64,000 nucleotides of DNA, taken from Symbiodinium natans (taxonomy: Eukaryota > Sar > Dinophyceae > Suessiales > Symbiodiniaceae). The notes beneath the pieces are model-generated. The model saw nothing but the letters and a program-made list of their open reading frames with translations, was not told the origin of the DNA and searched no databases. The stretch covers positions 338,178-402,177 of the forward strand of contig CAJNDS010002314.1 in the NCBI GenBank assembly GCA_905221605.1, in the 5' to 3' direction. Position numbers and translations under genes: made by a program. Of the stretch, positions 10,243 to 20,720 are shown one piece after another (positions within the stretch are counted from its first letter, which is position 1; each line of letters begins with the position of its first letter).

Positions 10243-10558
10243 AGGGTTTAGACCCTAACCCTAAACCCTAAACCCTAAAACCCTAAAACCCGAAAACCCT
10301 AAAACCCGAAAACCCTAACACCCTAAAACCCTAAAACCCTAAAACCCTAAGACCCTAAGACCCTAAAACCCTAAAAAAGCCTAAAACCCTAAGACCCTAA
10401 GACCCTAAAACCCTAAAACCCTAAAGCCCTAAAGCCCTAAAACCCTAAAACCCTAAACCCTAAAACCCTAAAACCCTAAAACCCTAAAACCCTAAGACCC
10501 TAAAACCCTAAAACCCTAAAACCCTAAACCCTAAACCCTAAACCCTAAACCCTAAGCC
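10160..10558. repeat. Head-to-head telomeric junction, TTTAGGG array meeting CCCTAAA array
   Basis: TTTAGGG units run to about 10250 and switch at once (GGGTTTAGACCCTAACCC) to some 300 bp of CCCTAAA and CCCTAAAA variants. This is the layout of a fused or fold-back telomeric sequence and also of a hairpin-forming intron on the minus strand. Confidence 0.9.
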
Positions 10559-10919
10559 CTGGATATACGAAGGTTTCAGGGCGATTGCGGGCCTGCTTCA
10601 TTCGAGATGTAGAGAGCTTGGGGCAGGGGCTGTTGGTCTAGTCCATTATTCTGCTTTTCTATTTAGGGTTTAGGGTTTAGGGTTTAGGGTTTAGGGTTTA
10701 GGGGTCAGAGTGTTTGGGGACTACCAGGTTTAGGGGTTAGGGTATTTATCTTCAAGCCCAGCAACCCAATGTAGCTCCGTTCGCAGTTCGTGCTTTCGTT
10801 TTGGGGTACGAGATTTCATGGTTAGTGTACTACAAGGAGAACAACGCAACTCTCAAGAAAAGTAACACAATTGGGGAGGGGGGGGTTGGTTTGGGGGATT
10901 CCTTCCCCTGCCCCTGCTC
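10559..10919. repeat. Unique spacer and TTTAGGG block
   Basis: G-type array 10662-10705. The spacer at 10560-10660 has an open minus-strand frame (PCPKLSTSRMKQARNRPETF) but weak boundaries. Confidence 0.5.
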
Positions 10920-10976
10920 CTGAAAAAGGAAGTCGATGGGACTGCGGATCAGCAGTGTGCCACCGATGGGGACGGC
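10920..10976 (-). CDS. Candidate exon, PIGGTLLIRSP
   Basis: Acceptor TTGACCAG, then 19 codons: AVPIGGTLLIRSPIDFLF. The downstream boundary is TTTCAG|GAGCAG, a GA rather than GT donor, as reported for some dinoflagellate introns; no GT is nearby. Pro-Gly-Gly followed by a beta strand suits a repeated beta-sandwich protein. Confidence 0.4.
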
Positions 10977-11009
10977 CTGGTCAATCCTTCTCAAGGTTCT
11001 CAAGACTTC

Positions 11010-12010
11010 AACCCTACACCCTAAACCCTAAACCCTAAACCCTGAACCCTAAACCCTAAACCAGCATTGGGCTTACTAGTGCGGGATGCAGGGGGTGTCT
11101 CGGATTCAGGGCTTAGGACTTCTGGAACTTGGAGCATTAAAAAATAACCAAAAATGGCGCCGGAAGGCTTGTTCACCCCTTCACCCAAAACCCAAAAACC
11201 CACAACCCAAAACCCAAAACTCAAGACACCGAACCCTAAACCCTAAACCCTAAACCCTAAACCGTAAACCCTAATCTCTAAACCCTAAACCCTAAACCCT
11301 AATCTCTAAACCCTAAACCCTAAACCCTAAACCCTAAACCCTAAACCCTAAACCCAAAACCCTAACCCTATCTCACAGATTTGGGACTTCGCTTTGGCTT
11401 TGGCAGATCCGCCCCCCGCCCGGGGTTCTTCCTTATTGTTGGTGGAGGGGGGAGGTTGGTTTTTTATGCTAGATTCACTCTAAGGCGGGGTTTTGGGTTT
11501 GGGGTGTAGGGTTCAGGGTTCAGGGTTTGGGGCCTTAGGGTTTAGGGCGTTAGGGTTTAGGTCCTAAAACCCTTAACCCTGAACCCTAAACCCTAAGCCC
11601 TTAGCCCCCTAAGCCTCCTAATGCGGGGTGGCCCGGTGCCCCTCCCCTGGATTTCCAACAAAAATGGCTCAGGGCTTCAAAAGCTGGAGCCTGACAAGTT
11701 TCGATGAGACACGCGATTCGGCCTAGAATACCTCCAACGCGAATCCTAAATTTGATTCCCTGGACAGTTGCTGGCATCTTGATTTTGGAACCGAAAATTT
11801 CACCTCGAATAATACCCTTTTTTGGCTTAGCGTACCCAGCCCGAAGCCTCAAGTGATTTCCAATCATGTGGCTCTCACTTCCTACTAAACCCTAAACCCT
11901 CAACCCCAAACCCTAAACCCTAAACCCTGAACCCTGAACCCGGAACCCCAAACCCTAAACCCTAAACCCTGAACCCTGAACCCTAAACCCTAAACCCTAA
12001 ACCCTAAACT
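11010..12010. repeat. Predominantly CCCTAAA arrays with one G-type patch
   Basis: C-type arrays at 11010-11060, 11228-11360 and 11885-12010; G-type at 11495-11560 meeting C-type head to head at about 11560. The minus-strand frame at 11601-11867 is open but has no clear boundaries or family. Confidence 0.75.
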
Positions 12011-12022
12011 CTACTCCTGAAC

Positions 12023-12108
12023 GAAGAGCCCTCCAGCGCGACGTCCTGAAGGTGGCAGTGACGGGCCCGCTCGTGGACTTGACCCAGGTGTAGGCCGTGA
12101 TGCTGGCC
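12023..12108 (-). CDS. Candidate exon, TAYTWVKSTSGPVTATF
   Basis: Acceptor CGAACAG|GG, donor CTTC|GTTCAG. 86 nt open: ITAYTWVKSTSGPVTATFRT, with strong beta-strand character and Ser/Thr-rich. The next upstream intron (12109-12650) carries TTTAGGG at the acceptor side and CCCTAAA at the donor side. Confidence 0.5.
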
Positions 12109-12135
12109 CTGTTCGAGGAGGGCGTTGGGGGTTGA

Positions 12136-12615
12136 AAGGGTTTAGGGTTTAGGGTTTAGGGTTTCGGGTTTAGGGTTTAGGGTTTAGGGTTTAGGAGTGT
12201 AGGGCGTAGGAGTGGAGGGTTTAGGGGCGTTTAGGGTTTAGGGTTCGGGGTTTGGGGTTGAGGGTTTAGGGAGGGCTCTTTGTATGGTCCTGAAGTCTAT
12301 CCTCTCAAGCCTCGGAACTCCAATCGTAACCCTAAAGATTCATGAATTTAGGGTTTAGGGTTTAGGGTTAGGGTTTAGGGTTTAGGGTTTATAGGGTTTA
12401 GGGCTTAAGGCTTGGGATTTCGGAAAGATTCGGTTAACAGGGGATGCCATAGGCATTGCAAGACCTACAAAGTCCACAGCTTCAACCCAGAGGTTTTGGG
12501 CTTCGGGCTTCCGAGCCCTAAACTCTAAACCCTAAACCCTAAACCCTTAACCCTTAACCCTTAGCCCTAAACCCTAAACCCTAAACCCTAAACCCTAAAC
12601 CCTAAACCCTAAACC
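12136..12615. repeat. TTTAGGG blocks followed by a CCCTAAA block
   Basis: G-type 12136-12400 with spacers, then C-type 12520-12615. In minus-strand RNA this is UUUAGGG near the donor and CCCUAAA near the acceptor. Confidence 0.85.
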
Positions 12616-12650
12616 CCAGCCCTGCATCCAAGAAAAGCTGGGCCCGCTAC

Positions 12651-12708
12651 TCTGTCAGGAGTTTCAGCCGGTAGGCCTGCCAGGGCAGTATGTGCAGTTC
12701 ATTTAGGG
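12651..12708 (-). CDS. Candidate exon
   Basis: Acceptor CGCTGAG, donor AGA|GTAGCG, 58 nt open: LNELHILPWQAYRLKLLT. Alternative acceptor CTGGCAG lies 29 nt inside. Confidence 0.4.
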
Positions 12709-12750
12709 CTCAGCGATTTTCGGCCTTGGGGTTTAGGGTTTAGGGTTTAG

Positions 12751-12829
12751 GGTTTGGGGTTTGGGGTTTGGGGTTTGGGGTTTGGGGTTTGGGGTTTGGG
12801 GTTTGGGGTTTGGGGTTTGGGGTTTGGGG
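12751..12829 (+). repeat. Homogeneous TTTGGGG array
   Basis: About eleven units of the variant TTTGGGG following a few TTTAGGG units. Local homogenisation of one variant points to slippage or unequal exchange after the variant arose. Confidence 0.95.
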
Positions 12830-13822
12830 TTCCGTCGACCCTGCGCGGCGTGTTGGATTGCCGGGCTGCGGGCGACGCCCCTTAGATTTTGGGCTTTGGG
12901 GTTTAGGGTTTAGGGATCAGCGATTCTAGCGTCTGAGGTTTAGGGTTAGGGTGTAGGGTTAGGGTTTAGGGTTTAGGGTGCGGGGTTTAGGGATCAGTGA
13001 AGCGTGTGGGGTTTTAGGGTTTAGGGTTAGGGCTTAGGGCTAAGGGTTTAGGGGGTTCGGTTTCAGTGTCTAGGGGACTCAGAGACATGGAAATCACAGC
13101 TTCAGGCCTTTATTTAGGCCATGGAACCTACAGCCCCGAAACCCAGCCCTACATCCTAAACCCAAAACCCAAAACTCCCATAAAACATAGTTCCTCATGA
13201 GGCCATCGGATAAAAAAACAGATAGAAAAAACTCACAGATGAAGCATTGCAGCGATTTTGCTACAATTATTGTTGCTGTAGATCAGGATCTTGCACTCCT
13301 GAATCTGCCGCGATCTGCGTCCATCCTCCCATGTCCACGCCAAACCCATTTTGCTTGTAGCATGTCTGGCAGCCGACCACTTCCGCCCACGATATCAACT
13401 TCAAGGGGTTTAGTCCCTAACGTGCTCCGCCATGAATGAACGGGTGAAGGGGCTTTGGGGTTTAAGCTTTTAAGTGCTTGTTTCGGCCCTTACTTACATA
13501 CACCGAAACCCTAAACAGACTGAAAGCCACCCACCCCTCCCCCCCCCCACCCCCCCTAAAGCCCTAAACCTGACCTAAAACCCTGAAACCCTAGTTTCAA
13601 AAAACAACGCCTGGAGGCTGGCCGTCTCATAGCGCTGACCCAAGACACCTGCAAGTTGGGTCTTTTTCGGTTCAGCGTTTCATGAGGTGAGGGTTTTAGG
13701 GCTTTAAGGGGTTTCGGGTTTAGGGTGTCTCATTACCCTAAACCCTAAACCCTATAAGCCCTAAGCCCTAAACCCTAAACCCTAAACCCTAAACCCTAAA
13801 CCCTAAACCCTAAACCCTAAAC
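12830..13822. repeat. G-type blocks, unique spacer, C-type array
   Basis: G-type 12900-13050; C-type 13736-13822. Unique 13185-13440 is open on the minus strand over about 43 codons (VVGCQTCYKQNGFGVDMGGW, a CxxC), a possible exon without clear limits; 13620-13670 has a possible VSWVSAMRRPASR exon. Confidence 0.6.
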
Positions 13823-13906
13823 CCGAAGCGCGCTGGCGTTGAAAGCTCCGAGGCGCGCGCGCCCCCAGTCGCGCATCCCCACCCCCGCTTTGCGCTCCAC
13901 CCTCGT
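13823..13906 (-). CDS. Candidate exon ending on a telomeric donor
   Basis: Acceptor GGTCAAG, 28 codons: TRVERKAGVGMRDWGRARLG..., donor CGG|GTTTAGGG lying in the CCCTAAA array of the + strand. Confidence 0.45.
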
Positions 13907-14464
13907 CTTGACCTTTGCGGTTTAAGGGTTCCCTTGAACCCTATAAACCCCAAAACCCTAAACCCTCAGCCCTAAACCGTAAACCAGGCAATGAGGATGT
14001 TGGCCTTAAGTTGGATGGCCGATGGAGGCCCCTGGAAGGGACCTGCTTCCCAAACTCCCGAAGGTTTTAGGGTTGAGGGCTTCCGGACAAGATACTTAGG
14101 GTAGGGCTTTCTAGGGTCCACGGCTGAGGGCTTCCTTAAACGCGATGGTTCCTTGATGTGGTATGTCAAGGCAAGTTCCTGAACAGGACAGTAAAGGCCC
14201 TATAGGGTTGAGGTTCGGGTGCACACTTCGGAGACTGGAGCTTTGCGTCTTCAGGTCTTGGGGCTGCAACGGGTGTTAGGGCTTAGGAGCGTGGAGGAAG
14301 ATGTGGATACCCTGATGCTTTGAGCGGCATCCTGGGAACCCACCCCCCCACTCCTGATCCTAAAACCGAAACCCTACATCCTGAACCCTGAACCCTAATC
14401 CTAAAGCCCTAAACCCTAAACCTCATCCCTGAGCCAGCCTTCAACCCCAAGCCCTCAGCCGTAC

Positions 14465-14546
14465 GCCCGAAATGCCTGCATCCGTCCCGGGCCCATATGT
14501 CTCCAGAGTCCAGTAGTACACCTCAGCCACGTTGGGTTCAGCTCTC
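14465..14546 (-). CDS. Candidate exon, YYWTLETYGPG
   Basis: Acceptor GGAACTAG|G, donor GGGC|GTACGG. 82 nt open: AEPNVAEVYYWTLETYGPG. The N...YYWTLET pattern recalls repeated extracellular beta domains of protist giant proteins; this is a resemblance, not a family call. Confidence 0.5.
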
Positions 14547-14656
14547 CTAGTTCCGGTCAGGGCTTCGGGTATAGGGTTCAGGGTAGCCCTAATCCCTAAA
14601 CCCCAATAGGGCTTAAGGTTTAGGATCTGCTTGTCCAAATCATCTGAGTTTCTCAC

Positions 14657-14722
14657 AAGAAGACAGCCGCACCTTGTGCAATAGTCTCCGACTCGATTTT
14701 CACGACAGCATCCCACGAAATC
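14657..14722 (-). CDS. Candidate cysteine-rich exon with consensus splice sites
   Basis: One of the best boundary pairs: acceptor GGTTTTCAG|G, donor CTT|GTGAGA. 22 codons open: VGCCRENRVGDYCTRCGCLL, five Cys. Suggests a disulphide-rich extracellular segment. Confidence 0.55.
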
Positions 14723-14886
14723 CTGAAAACCTCTAACTCAACCCTCTAAACCCTGCAACCCGACCCTAAAACCCTCAAAACCCTAAAGCCCTATGCCCTC
14801 AACCCTCAACCCTCAACCCGAAACCCTAAACCCTAAGCAAAACAGCCAAAGTCCCGCGCAGGAGGTGCCGCGCTCGGCGTCGCCAC

Positions 14887-14928
14887 CTTCGCTTCGAATC
14901 CGAAGGTGGGCCCAGCCCTCGGCATCGG
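14887..14928 (-). CDS. Candidate exon
   Basis: Acceptor ACCCTCAG, donor GAAG|GTGGCG; open in two frames (PMPRAGPTFGFEAK or DAEGWAHLRIRSE), so the phase is undecided. Confidence 0.35.
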
Positions 14929-15214
14929 CTGAGGGTTTAGGGCAAAACCCTAAACCCTCAACCCTAAACCCCAACCCTTGAATCTAACCCCTGAACCCTA
15001 AACCCTCAAGACAAAATAAATAGAAATTGTATGTGGTATCATTCTGAAGTTTCAAGATATTTGTCTAAACAGCTGACATACAGAGTTTAAGTAAATTACT
15101 CCAAAGCGCCTGGGAGACCAAATGCTCAATTTACTTAAACCTCTGGGGCCAACTTAGGCTACACGTCAAGCCCACAAATGAGGCCCGAAACTCGACCCTT
15201 TAACGAGACCACAA

Positions 15215-15722
15215 ACCCCCCCCCCCACCCAAAACCCCCCCCACCCACCCAAACCAGCCCACCCAAACCCCCCTCAACCCCCCCAAAACCCCCCCCCCCA
15301 AAACCCCCCCAAAACCCCCCCAAAACCACCCCAAATACCACCCCCAAACCCCCCCCCAAACCCCCCAAACCCCCCCCAACCCCCCCCCAAAACCCCCAAC
15401 CCCCCCCAAAACCCCAACCCCCCCAAAACCCAACCCCCCAACCAAAACCCAACCCCCCCCCCCCCACCCAACCCCCCAAAACCCCCCCAAAACCCAACCC
15501 CCAAACCCCCCAAAACCCACCAAAACCCCCCAAAACCCCCCCAAAAACCCCCCCCCAAAACCCCCCAAAACCACCCCCAAAACCCCCCCAAAACCCCCCC
15601 AAAACACCCCAAAACCCCCCCAAAACCCCCCAAAACCCCCCAAAACCCCCAAACCCCAAGCCCCCCCAAAACCCCTCCAAAACCCCCCCAAACCCTCCCA
15701 AAACTCCCCCAAAACCCACACA
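15215..15722. repeat. C-rich CCCCCCAAAA tract of about 500 bp
   Basis: Almost only C and A on +, as runs of 4-9 C separated by 2-4 A, giving GGGGTTTT-like G-quadruplex potential on the minus strand. Every long reading frame across it, on both strands (for example 15159-16130), is a composition artefact. Confidence 0.9.
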
Positions 15723-15727
15723 CACAC

Positions 15728-15935
15728 ATGCCCTCCCGGAGCCCAAAATTGGCTGCAATGGTCCCAGAGCCCAAAATTGGCTCCAAAGCCCAAAAATAGC
15801 CCCAAAGTCAAAAATTGGCTCCAAAGCCCAAAATTGGCTCCCCAAGCCCGAATTGGCTTCCGGAGCCCTACATTGGCCCCTCCAAAGCCCAAAATTGGCC
15901 CCCAAAGCCCAAAAAGCCCAAAATATGCCCCGTTG
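15728..15935. repeat. Minisatellite built on CCCAAAATTGGC
   Basis: Ten or so degenerate units of about 18-30 bp, each with AGCCCAAAATTGGC. Confidence 0.8.
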
Positions 15936-16079
15936 CACCCCCCAGACCCCAACGCCCGCTCCGGGAGGGCCCAACAAGCTCCAGAAGGCCCAAAAGATTC
16001 CAAGAAGCCACAAAAGGCCCGTCGGGCCTCCCGTGCCCCTGCTCACCCAGCCCCCGCCCTTCCCAGAAAAAAATTTTGG

Positions 16080-16175
16080 TTCCAAACAAAAACTTTCGGG
16101 CAAAACGTTTCGCTCAAAACTTTCGCTCAAAACTTATTGGGACCCAAACCCTATACAATTTCTATAAACCCTAAA
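16080..16175 (+). repeat. Dispersed duplicate, copy 1
   Basis: Shares AAAACGTTTCG subrepeats and TTATTGGGACCCAAACCCTA plus CAATTTCTATAAACCCT with 16404-16489. Confidence 0.85.
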
Positions 16176-16403
16176 CCCTAAACCCTCCGGAGAGAAAAAA
16201 AAAAAAAAAACGCGCCAAACTCAGGAGACACTCTGGCCTCGCTGCGGAAAATTAGTTTGCCCCGAACCAGGAGGCCTGTTGGCAAAAAAGCCCCAGCCCC
16301 CAACAGTCCACGAGCCACAAAAACAGGTTTCAGGAGGACCCTCCAGGAAGCCAAATGGCTCCGGCAGGCCCGGGTCAGAAGCCCCCAAAAAGTACAACAA
16401 TAG

Positions 16404-16489
16404 GTTCCAAAGTCAAAACGTTTCGGTCAAAACGTTTCGGTCAAAACGTTATTGGGACCCAAACCCTATCCAATTTCTATAAACCCTGA
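16404..16489 (+). repeat. Dispersed duplicate, copy 2
   Basis: Second copy of the 16080-16175 sequence, with the 14-bp subrepeat AAAACGTTTCGGTC present about three times. Confidence 0.85.
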
Positions 16490-16545
16490 ACCGTAAACCC
16501 TAGACCCGAACCCAAACAACATGTACACCCTGCAACATTTTAAAA

Positions 16546-16735
16546 CCCTCTTAGAGTAGTTGCATGCTCCATGAGCTATGGGCCCTGAAATGGGGTCAGG
16601 GTTCAGGGGTTAACCCTAAACCCTAAACCCTAAACCCTTTTATATACCCTCTAGAACCTTACATACCCCCCGAAGTGCTCATACTTCAGAACCCTTCAAA
16701 GAAGGTAAGGGACCACACTACGGGACCATGAAACC
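16546..16735 (+). mobile_element. MITE-like element, family C copy, with internal telomeric repeats
   Basis: Ordered homology to 18397-18553: TAGTTGCATG, GGGCCCT, ATGGGG, TATATACCC, TACTTCAGA, AAGGGACC. About 44 bp of head-to-head telomeric sequence (16594-16637, CAGGGGTTAACCCTAAACC) sits where the other copy has none. Confidence 0.65.
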
Positions 16736-16925
16736 CTAAACCCTAAACCCTAAACCCTAAACTACCCTTACAAACCCTGAAACCCCAAACCATAAACCCC
16801 CAACCCTCAGGTTCGCCAAGGGGGCTCCGGGGGCTTTTGGACCCCTTTCAATCTAGGTAGGCCGACCGCAAACCTGGCTTTAGGATTTATGGCTTCGCAG
16901 TTTAGGGTTTGTGAGTTGAGGGTTT

Positions 16926-17274
16926 AATCCAAGCATCTGTTCAATTAATACCCCCACATTTAAAGAAATTTTTTTCGGCCGGAAGCCCGCCGGAAGACTA
17001 CTTCCATTAGGGTGGATTTCGTATGGGGCAAACCCACCACATTTAAAGAAATTATTTTGGGGGGGGTTCAAAAATCTGTCGGCAGGCTTCTTGTTTTGCT
17101 TGCGGAGATTCGAAGCTACAGCACCTCAGGGATCTGCAGCCTATTGTTTTTAGTAGAGAATCAATGCAGGGCCATGGTCCAATTATTGCGAAACCCTGCC
17201 TTCCTTATTGCGGTGGGGCGGGGGGGGGGGGGGGGGGGGAGGGGACCCCCCCCAATTAAACAGATGCTCGGATT
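16926..17274 (+). mobile_element. MITE-like element with 22-bp terminal inverted repeats
   Basis: Left end AATCCAAGCATCTGTTCAAT and right end (reverse complement) AATCCGAGCATCTGTTTAAT. Inside, CCACATTTAAAGAAAT occurs twice and a poly-G tract lies at 17217-17239. Single copy in the window; reading frames inside look fortuitous. Confidence 0.7.
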
Positions 17275-17589
17275 AGGGATTACGGTTTTGGGGAGTTTAG
17301 GGTCACCCGTCTTTGTGGGACTGACTATTGGCGGACAGATCGACCTCCGAGAAGTCATAGAGAACGTGGAGCAGATCCTAAACTCACCTAACGCCCTGAC
17401 CCCCTTTAAAACCTGCAAGTCCTGCAAAAGCCAACGCCTGTAAACCCCAAACCCAAAATCCTGAAAACCCCACATCCTGTGCTGTCTATAACCCGGCAAG
17501 CCCCTGTGCAAACCCTGCACAAGCTAAACCTAAAACATCAATTCCTAAACCCTACAAACCCCCCAAACCCTAAACTCTGTAAGCCTGAA

Positions 17590-17760
17590 ACCTAGGCCCT
17601 GAACCTTGTAAACCCTGTAAACCCTGCCTATAAACCCTGCAAACTGTAAACCCTGTCAACCCTGTAAACCCCAAACCGCCCTAAACCTGAAACCTGTAAA
17701 CCCGCAAACCCTGAACCCTGTAAACTCTAACCCTAAACCTTAAACCTTAAACCCTAAACC
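17590..17760 (+). repeat. CCCTGTAAA variant array
   Basis: Repeated AACCCTGTAA units, a variant found as a block only here. Confidence 0.8.
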
Positions 17761-17909
17761 CTACGAATTGCCGCATCCTTTGTACCCTGAGAGCCCCTGG
17801 CCCCCCCACTACGAGAAGGAGTCCGTCAGAAACCCTAAAACTAAACCCTAAACCCTAAACCCTAAACCCTAAACCCTAAACCCTAACCCCTAAACCCTAA
17901 ACCCTAAAC

Positions 17910-17983
17910 CCTAGGGCCCCTCGCGCCAAGGAGTCCGTCAGCTTCAGGCGCAGCACCCGGCCGCTTCCGTCGGCCTCCACTTC
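17910..17983 (-). CDS. Candidate exon, VLRLKLTDSLA, telomeric donor
   Basis: Acceptor AAGCAG|G, donor AGG|GTTTAGGG; 74 nt open: EVEADGSGRVLRLKLTDSLA. Strong amphipathic beta pattern. Confidence 0.55.
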
Positions 17984-18396
17984 CTGCTTCCGAGGTTTAG
18001 GGTGTAGGGTTTAGGGTTTAGGGTTGAGGGTTTAGGGTTTAGGGCTTAGGCGGTTTAGGGTTTAGGCGGTTTGGGGTTTAGGGTTTGGGGCTTCAGGGGC
18101 TCTGGGTTCCAAGCTCTCTGTAAGGCTTGTAGGCAGGGCTTATGGGGCGGACAGCGCTTGCAATGCTGCCTGGGGCTGGGGGAGCTGCGGTTTAGGGTTT
18201 AGGGTGTAGGGCTTAGGGGTTAGGATTTAGGATTTAGGGTTTAAGGGTTCAAAAAAGCCAAGGGCTTGCAGGGTCTTGGGATAGACCCATCCATCCATCA
18301 CATGCGCCTGAACGGGAAGAGGGCCGTCCACGAAGAAGCTGGGGCCTGGGACTTTTGATAGGAGGTTCGGGTGTTAGGAGGTTGGAAGGCTAGGAG

Positions 18397-18553
18397 TCTT
18401 CTGAGGGTAGTTGCATGGTCCTTTAGTGAGGGCCCTTACATGGGGACCCCTTATATACCCCTATATAGCCTATGAAACTCGATGGCCTATAATTACTTCA
18501 GAGCCCTTTAGAGTCAACTCATGTTAAGGGACCGTGTAGCTACCCTTAGAAGG
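18397..18553 (+). mobile_element. MITE-like element, family C, intact copy
   Basis: Terminal inverted repeats of about 29 bp: left TCTTCTGAGGGTAGTTGCAT, right reverse complement CCTTCTAAGGGTAGCTACAC, each followed by GGTCC. No telomeric repeats inside, in contrast to 16546-16735. Confidence 0.75.
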
Positions 18554-18769
18554 CTGGGAGGCTAGGAGATTGAGACTAGGGATGACTAGGGTTTAGAGTT
18601 TAGGATTCAGGGTCTAGGGCAAACGGAAGCAGGCTTTGTGAGCGCGCATTCGTCTGCAGACTTGCCCACCCCAAGACGGCGCAGTGCCCAGTTAAGGCCT
18701 TTTTGTACAAATAAAACAACATCTACTCTTCATGCACGGGGGTCAGACGAACTTGATAGGAAGTCTTCG

Positions 18770-19240
18770 CTGAATCCTTAGGGCACTTGGGTCACTTAGG
18801 TCACACGTAGGTCTCAAGGCACTCGGGGGGGGCGGGGGACAATGGCACTGGGGACTCGGTCACTTGGGACACTGAGATCACGTGGGGTCGGACGTTGGGG
18901 TCATTTGGCACGTGGATCATCTAAGCTACTCTGTGATACGCAAGAAACTTGGTCGGGGCACTTGGCTCACTTGACAGGGGCGCCTCGCAGGAGCTCTTTT
19001 GAAGCCTCTGGATTTGCTGGTCAATGACTGTCCTCGACCACTTGGGGCGGGTCAACCGCGCGGACAGGCGGGCTCGGTCACTTGGGGCAGCGCGCTGCAG
19101 GGCGGGTCGGTGACAGTGAAGAGTCTTTGGGGACAAACTGCGCGGAAAGGTGGGCTTAGCCACGTGGGACATATGAAGTGCGGGATCAACTGCGCGGACA
19201 GGTGGTCTTGGTCAGTTGAGGCGCTGGGGGCACTCGCGCT
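18770..19240 (+). repeat. Degenerate GGTCACTTGGG minisatellite
   Basis: TCACTTGGG-like strings recur irregularly. CAACTGCGCGGACAGGTGG-like segments occur at about 19053, 19135 and 19187. Short frames here on either strand probably come from the repeats. Confidence 0.6.
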
Positions 19241-19811
19241 GAAGGGCCTCCCAGACGTTTGCTTGCGAGCCTAGCTGGGCTGGGGCCGAAGGTCAGCTCG
19301 GACCCCGGAAATATTGTCGCCTCAGCGACTTCAGAGATTTACCAGGGCCTCCCAGGCGCCTCAAGCGTCCCGATGCTTGTTCGGAGAGGATGTTTTTTTG
19401 GGAGAACGGCCTGCCCCAAACGGAACCTGGTCCCCACAGCCACCCAGGGGCCTCCAGGGGCCCTCCCAGGCAGTCCAATGCCGGACAGCTCGTCATAAGA
19501 GCAATAATAGGAAGAAGAAGGATAAGACGAATAATAAGAATAGTAATATAATTAAGAATATTCATCACACAAGGGGTGGCGGGCGGGTTTCGGGTTAACC
19601 CCTTTAGGGCTTAGGGTTTAGGGTTTCGGGTTCAGGGTCTAGAGCTTAGGGTTTAGGGTGTAGCCTCGAAACACCGAAGCCCCGCAACAAGCTCCCGTAG
19701 CCTCGAAGCCCCCTAAACCCCAAACCCTTCGCTGAGCCCCAGGCGTGCCACGAACTCCGAAGCCTGAAAGCGCCAAAAGAAGGAGGGAGGCGCCGTGACC
19801 TGGCTGTCTTT

Positions 19812-20205
19812 GGGGGGGGGGGGGGGGGGGGGGGGGGAGCTTAAGGGCTTAAGGGCTTAAGGGTTTAAGGGTTTAAGGGTTTAAGGGCTTGGGGGCTTAA
19901 GGGTCTTGAGGGCTTGGGGGTTGAAGAGTTTAAGGGCTTACGGCTTGAAGGGTTTAAGGGTTTAAGGCTGCAAGGGTTTAAAGGTTCAAAGGCTTAAGGG
20001 CTAAAGGGTCTACAGCTTTAAGGGTTTGGGGTTTACGGTGTGGAGCAAAAAGCAAGAGGTTTGGGGTTTCGGGCTGAAGGCTTGTGGGGGGCGGGGGGGG
20101 GGGCGGGGGGGGGGGGGGGGCGGGGGGGGGGGGGGGGGGTGGGGGGTGGGGGGTGGGGCGGGGGGGCCGGGGGAGGCCGGGGGGGCGGGGGTGGGGGGGG
20201 CGGAG
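19812..20205 (+). repeat. Poly-G, TTTAAGGG and G-rich tract
   Basis: About 26 consecutive G at 19812-19837, then degenerate TTTAAGGG units, then a G-rich stretch at 20089-20205. Frames through it are artefacts. Confidence 0.9.
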
Positions 20206-20467
20206 GGGTATGGGTTTTTCTCCCTCTTGAAGGCGACACCTGCAGCCTGAAGCTGTTGTTGAACCTTACAGCCCCAAAACCCTAAACCCTAAAACCTAAA
20301 CCCTAAACCCTCAACCCTCAACCCGGAACCTTCAACCCTAAACCCTAAACCCGACACCCTAAACCCTAAAACCCTCAAACCTAAACCCTAAACCCTAAAC
20401 CCTAAACCCTAAACCCTAAGGGTTCCAGCTCATGAAAGATGTCCAATCACAAGGTCTTATGACTTAC

Positions 20468-20511
20468 ACGTCGCCCGGCCAGCACTCCTGGTTCACAGGC
20501 CCAATAAAGGG
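20468..20511 (-). CDS. Candidate exon with perfect GTAAGT donor
   Basis: Acceptor CTTCATAG, donor GACGT|GTAAGTC (full consensus). 44 nt open: PFIGPVNQECWPGDV. Confidence 0.5.
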
Positions 20512-20527
20512 CTATGAAGACTACTAC

Positions 20528-20590
20528 TTAGGGTTTAGGGTTTAGGGTTTAGGGTTTAGGGTTTAGGGTTTAGGGTTTAGGGTTTAGGGC
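20528..20590 (+). repeat. TTTAGGG array, about nine units
   Basis: Near-perfect, lying between two candidate exons. Confidence 0.95.
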
Positions 20591-20597
20591 TTAGGAC

Positions 20598-20720
20598 ATC
20601 ATCGACCAACAAATCGCGGGACAACGAGTTTTCCCACGTTTCGCAGCCCTGAAACCTTAGACCTTCGAGCGCCTTCAGAACGTCATCGGGCAGCAGGACA
20701 CGCCCCAACACGAAGAGGAC
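20598..20720 (-). CDS. Candidate 41-codon exon with CETW motif
   Basis: Acceptor CGTGCAG|G, donor GATGAT|GTCC. 123 nt uninterrupted, e.g. VLFVLGRVLLPDDVLKALEG then LRFQGCETWENSLSRD. The GCETW coding string (TGCGAAACGTGG) recurs exactly in the block at 62415-62452. Among the most protein-like blocks here. Confidence 0.6.

Noticed and set aside
15159-16167. Long Gly/Phe/Trp-rich and Pro/Lys-rich frames on both strands
   Set aside because: Translation of the C/A-only tract and its minisatellite; low complexity in every frame.
18842-19274. Cluster of 60-90-codon frames on both strands
   Set aside because: Falls in a degenerate GGTCACTTGGG minisatellite; no exon borders or motifs.
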